DNA of 9,852 nt from an uncultured bacterium. GTDB lineage: Bacteria > Actinomycetota > Thermoleophilia > BMS3ABIN01. Each line of letters starts with the position of its first letter. Position 1 is the stretch's first letter. Below the pieces are notes generated by a model. The model saw only the letters and a program-made list of their open reading frames with translations, was not told the origin of the DNA and ran no database searches. Below, one piece after another: positions 1 through 5,961 of this stretch. A program made the translations under genes and the position numbers. The stretch covers positions 1 to 9,852 of the forward strand of contig CAJVWY010000030.1 of the NCBI GenBank assembly GCA_913009925.1. The letters run 5' to 3'.

Positions 1-859
1 CACAATCGCAGCGCATGGAGCCGAAGACATCTCCGGTCAGGCATTCCGAATGGACCCGCACCAGCACGTTCTCGGCACCATCCACTTCACCCTTCACCAG
101 GGCCACATGCTGTTCACCGTCCAGCAGGCTCTCATAACCGAAGGCACGAAAATCACCGAACTTGGTGGGTATGCGGGCTTCGGCTACCCGCCGCACCAGC
201 TTCTCTGTCTTGCGCCGGTATTTGATCAGATCGGCGACCGTTATCATCTTCAGCCCGTGCCCCTTGCAATAGGGGGTCAGGTCAGGTACGCGGGCCATGG
301 TGCCGTCATCGTTCATGATCTCACAGATCACGCCGGCCGGCTCCAGCCCCGCCAGCCGCGCCAGGTCCACCGAGGCCTCGGTCTGTCCCGTGCGTTCCAG
401 CACGCCGCCCGGCTTGGCCCTGAGCGGGAATACATGGCCCGGCTGCACCAGGTCCTCAGGCCCTGAATCGGGGTTCATGGCTACCTGGATGGTATGGGCC
501 CGGTCCGCCGCCGAGATACCGGTGGTGACACCATGACGGGCCTCTATGGACACCGTGAAAGCGGTGCTGAAGGTGGCCTCGTTCTTGTACACCATCTGGG
601 GCAGGTTCAACTCTTCGCACCTCTCCGGCGTCATGGCCAGGCATATCAGCCCCCGGCCGTGGGTCGCCATGAAGTTGATAGCCTCGGGCGTGGCGAACTG
701 CGCCGCCATGGTGAGGTCGCCCTCGTTCTCACGATCCTCGTCGTCACATACGATCACCATCTTGCCCGCACGGATATCCTCTATGGCCTCTTCGATGGTG
801 CTGAATGGCGAATCTTCCTCTTCCTGTTCTTTCTGTTTTTCCATTTCCTTTTCTGACAT
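1..859 (-). CDS. ribBA: Bifunctional RibBA: DHBP synthase / GTP cyclohydrolase II, C-terminus cut off by window edge
   Basis: RibBA supplies both precursors of riboflavin: the RibB domain turns ribulose 5-phosphate into 3,4-dihydroxy-2-butanone 4-phosphate, and the RibA domain opens GTP. 286 codons are visible. Residues 1-17 are a Lys/Glu/Gln-rich extension. The RibB domain spans about 18-216, with the acidic loop DDEDRENEGDL (39-49), ATHGRG (65-70), RHGVTTG (108-114), PGHVFPL (140-146) and ERTGQTEAS (155-163). The RibA domain starts near 218; its zinc-binding Cys triad C-x10-C-x-C is seen at C273, C284 and C286, and the reading runs off the edge there. The ATG at 859 follows an AGGAAGGA Shine-Dalgarno about 5 nt upstream. 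It sits 42 nt after ribE in the riboswitch-controlled operon. The C-terminal half of RibA, and probably ribH, lie outside the window. Confidence 0.96.
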   Translation of the reverse strand, partial: MSEKEMEKQKEQEEEDSPFSTIEEAIEDIRAGKMVIVCDDEDRENEGDLTMAAQFATPEAINFMATHGRGLICLAMTPERCEELNLPQMVYKNEATFSTAFTVSIEARHGVTTGISAADRAHTIQVAMNPDSGPEDLVQPGHVFPLRAKPGGVLERTGQTEASVDLARLAGLEPAGVICEIMNDDGTMARVPDLTPYCKGHGLKMITVADLIKYRRKTEKLVRRVAEARIPTKFGDFRAFGYESLLDGEQHVALVKGEVDGAENVLVRVHSECLTGDVFGSMRCDC

Positions 860-901
860 TTTTCCTTCCTGCCTGTTGGTGTTGATACTTCCTTGTCTAT
901 C

Positions 902-1555
902 TTAGATAAAACCTTCCTCCGCCAGCTTCTCCAGGGTGAGTCCCCCCTCCCCCTGACCCCCGGGCAACCCTCCCTCGACGATCTTTTCCACGTATTTGCC
1001 CACGACGTCCGCTTCCAGGTTGACCTCGTATCCCACACCGTTCTGCCCCAGAGTGGTCACCTCAAGCGTATGGGGGATAAGCGAGATGGTGAAACCGCCC
1101 TCAACCAGGCGGGCGACGGTAAGACTGATGCCGTCGACGCCCACCGACCCCTGCGCCAGCAGGTAACGGCTAATCTCGTCCGGTGCCGTGATGGTGAAAA
1201 GAACAGCGTTGCCCTCCGGCTGTATCCTGACCACCTTGCCGGTAGCGTCCACATGGCCCAGCATCAGGTGGCCACCCAGGCGCGCCGAAAGTGTCAGCGC
1301 GCGCTCCAGATTGACACGGCTACCCCGTTTGAGGTTCCCTAGATTGGTCTTCCTGATAGTCTCGGGCATCACGTCGGCCGAGAAAGAACCCCGGCCGAAC
1401 CCCCTGGCCGTCAGGCATACACCGTTGACAGCGATGGAATCGCCCACCTGGGCGTCCTCAAGCACCCTGTCGGCCTCGATGGTGATGATGCCGCTGTCGG
1501 CCTTTATCTCCAGGCTTGCCAGAGTTCCCATCTCTTCAACTATGCCGGTAAACAT
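902..1555 (-). CDS. ribE: Riboflavin synthase, alpha chain
   Basis: This enzyme disproportionates two molecules of 6,7-dimethyl-8-ribityllumazine into riboflavin and the pyrimidinedione that re-enters the pathway. The 217-residue protein shows the family's two tandem lumazine-binding barrels. The first opens with MFTGIVEEMG at the very N-terminus and holds AVNGVCLTA. The second begins near GGHLMLGHVD and holds SVGVDGISLTVA. It ends with NLEADVVGKYVEKI and a Gly-rich tail (GGLPGGQGEGG) slightly longer than usual. The ATG at 1555 is the only sensible start because MFTGIV is the conserved N-terminus; a G-rich AGAGGGGG Shine-Dalgarno lies just upstream. It is 33 nt after ribD and 42 nt before ribBA, so the three are probably one transcript. 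The symbol is ribE in E. coli usage and ribC in some actinobacterial annotation. Confidence 0.96.
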   Translation of the reverse strand: MFTGIVEEMGTLASLEIKADSGIITIEADRVLEDAQVGDSIAVNGVCLTARGFGRGSFSADVMPETIRKTNLGNLKRGSRVNLERALTLSARLGGHLMLGHVDATGKVVRIQPEGNAVLFTITAPDEISRYLLAQGSVGVDGISLTVARLVEGGFTISLIPHTLEVTTLGQNGVGYEVNLEADVVGKYVEKIVEGGLPGGQGEGGLTLEKLAEEGFI

Positions 1556-1588
1556 CTTCAGCCCCCTCTTTCCGGTCGAAAAACAGCC

Positions 1589-2713
1589 TTACCATTCATC
1601 TTTCGACGTATAGGCGGTTATCAGGACATCGTCGCCGACCCTGGCGTGGGTCATGCGGTATAGCTCGACCGCTTCGTTGATCATGTTGAACCCTTCCCCC
1701 GCCACCGGGGTTCTGGCCGACTCGCCGCCGATGATCATCGGCGCGATATAAGTCATCACCTTGTCGACGGCGCCGGCGGTCACAAAGGAAGACGCCAGAG
1801 TCGGCCCGCCCTCCAGCAGCAGACTGAGCACGGGAGGCTCCCTGGATCCGAGGAAGCTCAGAGCGTCGTTTACATCCACGCGCCCCTGCCGCGCCTGCAC
1901 CCGGGCGACCTCCACCCCTGCCTGGCGCAGGGCATCCACCCTCTCCGCGGGGGCCGCGCCGGTTACGAAAACCAGCGTTTTGAACTCACCGGCCGTACGC
2001 ACCAGCCGGCTGTCACTATCAAGGTTTGCTTCCGAGTCGAACACGACTCGCAGGGGCTGCCGCCGCGCGCCTGGCAGACGGCAGGTGAGCATGGGGTCAT
2101 CGATGTGAGCGGTGCCTGAGCCAACGGCGATGGCGTCCACCTCGCCACGCAGGGCATGGACCTGGCTACGGCTCTCTTCGCAGGATATCCATTGTGAGTC
2201 TCCGCTGGCGGTGGCTACCTTGCCGTCCAGGCTCATGGCGCTCTTGAGGGTCACCAGCGGCAGGCCGGTGACCGCGTACTTGCGGAAAGCCTCGTTCTGA
2301 GCGCGCGCCCTGGCGGCCACCGTACCCTCTAGTACCTCCACCTCTATGCCCGCCTGCTTAAGGGCCTCCACCCCCTTGCCGTCCACCTTGTCGGAAGGGT
2401 CCAGGGCCGCCACCAACACCTTGGTGACGCCCGCCTTGATGAGCGCCTCGGTGCAGGGGCCTGTCCGGCCCGTGTGGCAACACGGCTCCAGGGTAACGTA
2501 GGCGGTAGCGCCCCGTGCGTCACCGTCCACCGACTTTAACGCGGCTACTTCCGCGTGATCGGCGCCGGCCCGTTCATGGTAACCCTCGCCGATCACCTCG
2601 CCGCCTCTGACAAGGACCGCGCCGACGGTGGGGTTGGGACTGGTCATCCCCCTGGCCCTGTCGGCCAGGTTGAGCGCCCGTTGCATTAGGCTGATATCGA
2701 GTCCTGTGGCCAT
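1589..2713 (-). CDS. ribD: Bifunctional RibD: pyrimidine deaminase / reductase
   Basis: RibD carries out the deamination and side-chain reduction that follow the GTP cyclohydrolase II step. With the start at 2713 it has 374 residues, the usual family length. The N-terminal deaminase domain has the zinc site H53-A-E55 and PCCHTGRTGPC (C78, C87). The reductase domain begins near 150 with TLKSAMSLDGKVA, followed by IAVGSGTAHIDDP and LLLEGGPTLASSF. The reading frame stays open upstream to a GTG at 2875, but that GTG belongs to the conserved core of the FMN aptamer, and the 54 extra residues do not resemble RibD. ATG 2713 (MATGLDISLMQRALNLADRARG-type N-terminus) fits the family. Its only Shine-Dalgarno candidate is AGGA, 14 nt upstream inside a small hairpin, so initiation may be weak or regulated. 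It is the first gene of the operon. Confidence 0.95.
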   Translation of the reverse strand: MATGLDISLMQRALNLADRARGMTSPNPTVGAVLVRGGEVIGEGYHERAGADHAEVAALKSVDGDARGATAYVTLEPCCHTGRTGPCTEALIKAGVTKVLVAALDPSDKVDGKGVEALKQAGIEVEVLEGTVAARARAQNEAFRKYAVTGLPLVTLKSAMSLDGKVATASGDSQWISCEESRSQVHALRGEVDAIAVGSGTAHIDDPMLTCRLPGARRQPLRVVFDSEANLDSDSRLVRTAGEFKTLVFVTGAAPAERVDALRQAGVEVARVQARQGRVDVNDALSFLGSREPPVLSLLLEGGPTLASSFVTAGAVDKVMTYIAPMIIGGESARTPVAGEGFNMINEAVELYRMTHARVGDDVLITAYTSKDEW

Positions 2714-2720
2714 AATGGGT

Positions 2721-2740
2721 ACCGGTTTCCTGTCACCGGC
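2721..2740 (-). promoter_or_regulatory. Possible Shine-Dalgarno-presenting hairpin in the ribD leader
   Basis: On the minus strand CCGGT (2739-2735) pairs with ACCGG (2726-2722), closed by a G·U pair, around the 8-nt loop GACAGGAA. The loop holds AGGA, the only purine-rich ribosome-binding candidate ahead of ATG 2713. Further upstream CCCCTGT (around 2771-2777) could pair with ACAGG of this loop, an alternative anti-Shine-Dalgarno pairing. No hairpin plus U-run terminator is visible between aptamer and start codon, so control at translation is more likely than at termination. The structure is inferred by eye and not energy-calculated. Confidence 0.35.
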
Positions 2741-2832
2741 AACAATTTCAGCCGAAAATTCAGGATATTCTACAGGGGAGATGGTACAGAGAAATACGGC
2801 CGCACCTGTGGCCAGGGCGACCTCTAGCTCTA

Positions 2833-2944
2833 TCTTCTCCCATCCAGACTTTAACTGTCGGCCCGGGAATTTCACCTGGTCAGCCTCCGCAGAGGGTCGC
2901 GGGCTATAACCGCCGGTGGGGAATTACACCCCGCCCTGAAGACA
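2833..2944 (-). promoter_or_regulatory. FMN riboswitch (RFN element)
   Basis: Read on the minus strand, this stretch has the conserved RFN blocks in order: TCTTCAGGGCGGGG, GTGTAATTCCCCACCGGCGG, TAGCCCGCGA, GGTGAAATTCCCGGGCCGAC, then AGTCTGGATGGGAGAAGA. The P1 helix is closed by TCTTC at 2944-2940 and GAAGA at 2837-2833. FMN binding is known to switch off riboflavin biosynthesis genes through this aptamer. It stands 119 nt upstream of ribD, with ribE and ribBA behind it, as expected. About 100 nt separates it from rpe. That A+T-rich stretch (about 2950-2990) probably holds the operon promoter, but I cannot fix its hexamers. Confidence 0.97.
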
Positions 2945-3019
2945 TCGCTGAAAAACAGCTATTCGATTTATTCGTGCAAAAAAATGATAACAGAAGGAGA
3001 AAGTCGTTGCCAGCCGGAG

Positions 3020-3038
3020 CCCGCGGTGAAGTCGCGGG
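3020..3038 (-). terminator. Weak hairpin after rpe, no U-tract
   Basis: CCCGCG (3038-3033) and CGCGGG (3025-3020) form a perfect 6-bp stem with a 7-nt loop, 7 nt past the rpe stop codon. A run of seven T on the minus strand (2984-2978) lies over 30 nt further on, too far to be a terminator tail. It may help end rpe transcripts, but could simply be a chance GC-rich stem. Confidence 0.3.
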
Positions 3039-3045
3039 GCCTGTA

Positions 3046-3729
3046 TCAGCCCCGTTCCGCCATGGACGCCATCAGCTCTTTCGCTGCGGCCGCCGGGTCC
3101 GGCGCGCCGAAGACGGCGGAACCGGCAACGAACAGGTTGGCGCCGGTGTCCAGAGCGGCTTCGATAGTCGTAGGACCGATGCCGCCGTCTATCTGCAGAC
3201 CCGTACTATCGGGCAGCAGGTGCCGCGCACGTTCGATTTTGGGGATTACCGAGGGGATAAAATCCTGGCCGCTGAAGCCGGGGTTCACCGTCATCATCAG
3301 GGCGTAGTCGATGTCACCGAGGACTTCCTGCATGTGGGAGAGCGGCGTAGCCGGGTTAAGCGTGACGCCGGCCCTGCAGCCAGCGGCGTGAATCAGGGAA
3401 AGGGTCATGTTCAGGTGCACACAGGCTTCGACGTGCACATTTATCCAGTCGGCGCCGGCGGCAGCGAAGGCGTCGATGTATCGTTCCGGGTTCTCTATCA
3501 TCAGGTGAACGTCCAGTACCCCGCCGGCCTCGTGGACCTGCCCACTGATGGCTCGGGCGACCACCGGACCGATGGTGATGTTGGGAACGAAATGCCCGTC
3601 CATCACATCCACATGGATGACCCGGACGCCCGCCTCCATCACCATCGCCACTTGTTCCCCCAGCCGGGAGAAGTCGGCGGAAAGTATGGATGGGGCCAAC
3701 TGGTAGCTTGTCAGCAGCTCGTCGTTCAC
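3046..3729 (-). CDS. rpe: Ribulose-phosphate 3-epimerase
   Basis: This TIM-barrel enzyme interconverts D-ribulose 5-phosphate and D-xylulose 5-phosphate in the pentose phosphate or Calvin pathway. The 227-residue protein begins with the family N-terminus LAPSILSADFSRLG (11-24). It shows HVDVMDGHFVPNITIGP with the catalytic and metal-ligand acid, DVHLMIENPERYI with a metal-ligand His, NVHVEAC, MTVNPGFSGQ, and the second catalytic Asp in QIDGGIG, ending with the phosphate-binding FVAGSAVFG. The start is a GTG with no Shine-Dalgarno; a TAGAAT box 7 nt upstream suggests a leaderless transcript. It lies 29 nt after the zinc-finger DUF4190 gene and about 100 nt before the riboflavin operon. The rpe–ribD neighbourhood is known in Actinomycetota and makes sense because ribulose 5-phosphate feeds RibBA. 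Confidence 0.97.
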   Translation of the reverse strand: MNDELLTSYQLAPSILSADFSRLGEQVAMVMEAGVRVIHVDVMDGHFVPNITIGPVVARAISGQVHEAGGVLDVHLMIENPERYIDAFAAAGADWINVHVEACVHLNMTLSLIHAAGCRAGVTLNPATPLSHMQEVLGDIDYALMMTVNPGFSGQDFIPSVIPKIERARHLLPDSTGLQIDGGIGPTTIEAALDTGANLFVAGSAVFGAPDPAAAAKELMASMAERG

Positions 3730-3736
3730 CGGGGAG

Positions 3737-3745
3737 ATTCTAGCA
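3737..3745 (-). promoter_or_regulatory. Extended -10 box for a probably leaderless rpe transcript
   Basis: Minus-strand TGC-TAGAAT is an extended -10 (TGn plus a TANNNT hexamer). The hexamer (3742-3737) ends 7 nt before the GTG of rpe, the spacing seen for leaderless actinobacterial mRNAs, in which transcription starts at the first base of the start codon. The -35 candidate GTCATA (3765-3760) is poor (3 of 6), which an extended -10 can offset. No ribosome-binding site precedes this GTG, which supports the idea. Confidence 0.45.
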
Positions 3746-3758
3746 CAAATACAGACAT

Positions 3759-4187
3759 CTATGACTCCGCAGCCAGCATGGCGATAACAATAGCTATGAT
3801 GATCATGATGATGGTGAGCACGATCGCCAGCACTATAAAAGCAGTCACGACCACCCCGATGATGGCCGCCGCCTTGGCCATTCCCCGGCCTGCCTCCGGT
3901 GATTCACCACGTTTGATTCTCCCCAGCTCGATAAAGCCGAGGATCATCCCGGGAATCGCCGTCAGGCCGCAGAAACCTATGCTGGCCGCGGAGAGGATGA
4001 TCGCGCCCACCGCCATGTCGCTGGCGCTCTGCCGGTCCCGCCCGATAGTTGTTACTGCACAGGGGCGGCAATAAGACTTGCCGGTCGATTCGACCATGCA
4101 GGTGTGGCAGAAGGGCCTGCCGCAGCTGCTGCAGACGCCGGCAGCCTCCTTGTCCGGGTGATAGGTGCAGTTCATGTCAGCCGCCAT
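3759..4187 (-). CDS. B-box-type zinc finger fused to DUF4190 membrane domain
   Basis: The 142-residue protein has a soluble N-terminal zinc module and a membrane anchor. Zinc ligands are arranged as C7-x2-H10, C19-x2-C22, C27-x2-C30 and C40-x2-C43, a cross-brace B-box-like pattern that could hold two zinc ions. Residues 58-142 are a DUF4190 domain: a hydrophobic segment (58-86), the polar loop ELGRIKRGES (87-96), and a long, very Ile-rich segment (106-140). In the family the loop is short and the helices form a hairpin. The function is unknown; the layout suggests a cytoplasmic metal-binding or protein-binding head on a small membrane protein. The ATG at 4187 has AGGGA touching it; the ATG at 4175 has the same box 12 nt away and gives MNCTYHP, so the start could be either. 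It is the last of four clustered membrane genes. Confidence 0.85.
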   Translation of the reverse strand: MAADMNCTYHPDKEAAGVCSSCGRPFCHTCMVESTGKSYCRPCAVTTIGRDRQSASDMAVGAIILSAASIGFCGLTAIPGMILGFIELGRIKRGESPEAGRGMAKAAAIIGVVVTAFIVLAIVLTIIMIIIAIVIAMLAAES

Positions 4188-4226
4188 TCCCTGGTCTTAT
4201 TACCTCACATCACTTGCGAGGCGCTG

Positions 4227-4264
4227 GGCGCGGCGGCCGGGACTGAAAGCCCGGCCGCCGCGCC
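4227..4264 (-). terminator. 15-bp all-GC hairpin between the two DUF4190 genes
   Basis: The arms 4227-4241 and 4250-4264 are perfect inverted repeats of 15 bp made only of G and C, with an 8-nt loop (CTTTCAGT on the minus strand). Neither side has a U-tract. It lies about 50 nt after the stop of the upstream DUF4190 gene and about 40 nt before the next start. Such U-less stems are proposed terminators or mRNA-stabilising ends in actinobacteria. If so, it would lower expression of the zinc-finger gene relative to the three genes upstream. The structure is certain; the role is inferred. Confidence 0.6.
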
Positions 4265-4313
4265 TCATCAAAACGTCACTTCACCTGTCGGGCAGCCTCT
4301 GACGGCGGCCAAG

Positions 4314-4598
4314 TCAGGAGGTCGTAATATAAAACGACCAGTTTCCGGTAACAGCCAGGATGATGTTCACGATTACTCCCAGGGTTACCGCTATAGCACC
4401 GATAATGATGGCCGCCTTGGCGAAGCTCCTGCCCTTCTCCGATGATTCACCCCGGTTGATCCTGCCCAACTCCACGATTCCCAAAATCAGACCGACGATC
4501 GAAGCAACGCCACAACAGAAAATGCCAACGATGGAAAGCACCAGGGCGGCGGTGGCCATGCCGCTGGTTTTTTCCGGCTGAGGTATTGCTCCCTCCAT
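4314..4598 (-). CDS. Small DUF4190 membrane protein
   Basis: The 94-residue protein consists of a short polar N-terminus (1-13), a hydrophobic segment with paired cysteines (14-42, GIFCCGVASIVG), the loop ELGRINRGES (43-52), and a second hydrophobic segment (61-84), ending in a short polar tail. It is a DUF4190 domain without the zinc finger. The loop and the following KGRSFAKAAIIIG closely match the zinc-finger gene two positions downstream, so the pair probably arose by tandem duplication. The start at 4598 is well supported by AAAGGAGG 6 nt upstream. The gene begins 36 nt after the DUF4234 gene, within the same likely transcript. Function is unknown; it could act in membrane organisation or as a subunit of a larger complex. 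Confidence 0.88.
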   Translation of the reverse strand: MEGAIPQPEKTSGMATAALVLSIVGIFCCGVASIVGLILGIVELGRINRGESSEKGRSFAKAAIIIGAIAVTLGVIVNIILAVTGNWSFYITTS

Positions 4599-4634
4599 AG
4601 AACTCCTCCTTTATTGATTGAGCTCCGTGCCCGC

Positions 4635-5288
4635 TCAGCTGCTGGAAAGCGCCGTCGACAGCTGTGTCTCCCAGGTCGCATGGTTATCGAAATGCAGATT
4701 CGGATCGGTTATCAGTGTGTACCACCAGTAGATCCCGTAGATGCCGCAGGTGAATACGGTAAGCAGCAGGTACTTCACGAAGTTCCGCTCAGGCACAACC
4801 ATGCTGGGAGTGATAGGTTGCTGGACGATCCCCAGCGTGGTCATGATGTCGCTGGCCTTGGCCATGAACTGTTGCTCATTGGCCTCATGCGCACGGAAAT
4901 CATCGTTGAGAAAATAATAGATATAATAAACGACCAGGCTGAAGACGATGGTAAGCACCAGCCATAGCACCGGTGACTTCTCACCGGCGCGGTCCCGGGC
5001 GGTAGCCTCCAGGTGCAGCCCCTCCAGCTGCGAGAGGTCCTCCTCCACTTCGGCTGTCTTGCCCGTCGCCGCCGCCTTCTCCCTGAGCACTTCTATCAGG
5101 TGCTCCCGGAGCGAAACCATGCGCTCGAAGTGCTGCAGCCGACGATCCATCAATTTATACAGGATATAGATGCCGTAGATGCCACAGGTGATGATTGAAA
5201 GCAGGAAAGCCGAGATAAACGTTGTCTGCCAGTCTGTAGCCTCCCTTTGACGCAAATCGACGTCAAGGGCCATCATGCTGTCCATCAT
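4635..5288 (-). CDS. Internally duplicated DUF4234-like membrane protein
   Basis: The 217-residue protein carries two copies of a DUF4234-type module, each marked by TCGIYGIY (34-41 and 180-187) and followed by a tryptophan- or tyrosine-rich helix end and a charged stretch. Predicted membrane segments are about 22-46, 106-127 and 170-194. Between the first two lies a charged, probably helical or coiled linker (48-104) rich in Arg, Glu and Leu. Function is unknown for the family. AAAGGAGG lies 3 nt before the first ATG (5288) and 6 nt before the second (5285), so translation may start at the second methionine. It begins 54 nt after the DUF2752 gene and is followed by the DUF4190 gene. Confidence 0.85.
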   Translation of the reverse strand: MMDSMMALDVDLRQREATDWQTTFISAFLLSIITCGIYGIYILYKLMDRRLQHFERMVSLREHLIEVLREKAAATGKTAEVEEDLSQLEGLHLEATARDRAGEKSPVLWLVLTIVFSLVVYYIYYFLNDDFRAHEANEQQFMAKASDIMTTLGIVQQPITPSMVVPERNFVKYLLLTVFTCGIYGIYWWYTLITDPNLHFDNHATWETQLSTALSSS

Positions 5289-5342
5289 TCGCCTCCTTTC
5301 CCCCGCCTTTGCAGGATTCGTCCCATTAACAACAACCTCCGC

Positions 5343-5891
5343 CTACAGAAGCCCCACCTGGTACCAGATCACCACCTTCACCAGCCAGGCTGCCAGGATG
5401 ATCGCGGTTCCGCCCCATATCAGGTTTCGCCGTAGTCCGCGACTAAACGAGACCCGCAACTGCTTTCGGGTCACAAGAGAATAAAGAGTAACGAGGAACA
5501 GACCCACCAGCATCATGTAGAAAACCGGGCCCAGTGGATGAAACACGAAAGCGCCGGTTATATCCCCGCCCCCCATGGACAGGAACGAGCGGGTGATGCC
5601 GCACATGAGGCATGGTACCCTGGTAAGCGCCAGCACGGGACAGAGTACGACATCCGGGATGTCCAGCCCCAGGATGGACATCTTCAGGCCGGGAGTGAAC
5701 AGGAAGGTAATGGCAAACAGCAGGGTCAGCAGGGTCAGGAGGGGAAGTTCCACCACCGCCAACTGCCGCCAGTCAGCCCTCCTGACAGATAGCTGGAAGG
5801 GCCTCTCGACAGGCGTTGCTGAACCCACCACCGGCGGCGGATCGTACCTGTCAGGATGATTCTTTCCCAGTGCTTCCTGGTTAAAAGCCAA
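5343..5891 (-). CDS. DUF2752 membrane protein
   Basis: The 182-residue protein has a polar, proline-containing N-terminus (1-42) and then hydrophobic segments at about 45-66, 120-141 and 158-176. Between them is the DUF2752 signature: C84-P, then P-C94-x2-C97-G-I-T-R, followed by GGD and the HPLGPVF segment. The usual family TG-x-PCP-x-CG is slightly changed here (TRVPCLMCG). The conserved cysteines suggest metal binding or a disulfide, but the function is not known. The best start is TTG at 5891, with GGAAAGGG about 5 nt upstream; the next in-frame ATG is residue 71, well inside the conserved region. It is the first gene of the four-gene membrane cluster and follows the HU terminator, so a promoter should lie between 5900 and 5995. 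Confidence 0.85.
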   Translation of the reverse strand: MAFNQEALGKNHPDRYDPPPVVGSATPVERPFQLSVRRADWRQLAVVELPLLTLLTLLFAITFLFTPGLKMSILGLDIPDVVLCPVLALTRVPCLMCGITRSFLSMGGGDITGAFVFHPLGPVFYMMLVGLFLVTLYSLVTRKQLRVSFSRGLRRNLIWGGTAIILAAWLVKVVIWYQVGLL

Positions 5892-5958
5892 ATATGCCCT
5901 TTCCCGGACCCTGAGACCCGACGAACAAGCACGACATAAGTAACTTTTTAGCCGTCAT
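5881..5958 (-). CDS. Possible 25-codon upstream ORF overlapping the DUF2752 start
   Basis: ATG at 5958 opens a 25-codon frame (MTAKKLLMSCLFVGSQGPGK, then five residues) that stops at 5881-5883. It thus overlaps the TTG start of the DUF2752 gene by 11 nt in another frame. An AGGA lies 9 nt upstream of the ATG, in the loop of a CCGGT/ACCGG hairpin. It may be a leader for translational coupling; the peptide itself resembles nothing I know. It may equally be a chance frame. Confidence 0.25.
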   Translation of the reverse strand: MTAKKLLMSCLFVGSQGPGKGIFGF

Positions 5959-5961
5959 CCC

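Noticed and set aside
50..905. Several plus-strand frames opposite ribBA
   Set aside because: All are antisense to the clear RibB and RibA domain sequence, which is open to the window edge.
2977..2992. T7 run as a terminator tail for rpe
   Set aside because: The nearest stem (3020-3038) is more than 30 nt away, so it cannot act as an intrinsic terminator tail; the run may instead belong to the riboflavin promoter.
2974..4074. 366-codon open frame on the plus strand opposite rpe and the zinc-finger gene
   Set aside because: It lies antisense to rpe, which has unmistakable family motifs. Its His/Asp/Gly-rich translation has no domain look, and long antisense frames are common opposite GC-rich genes.
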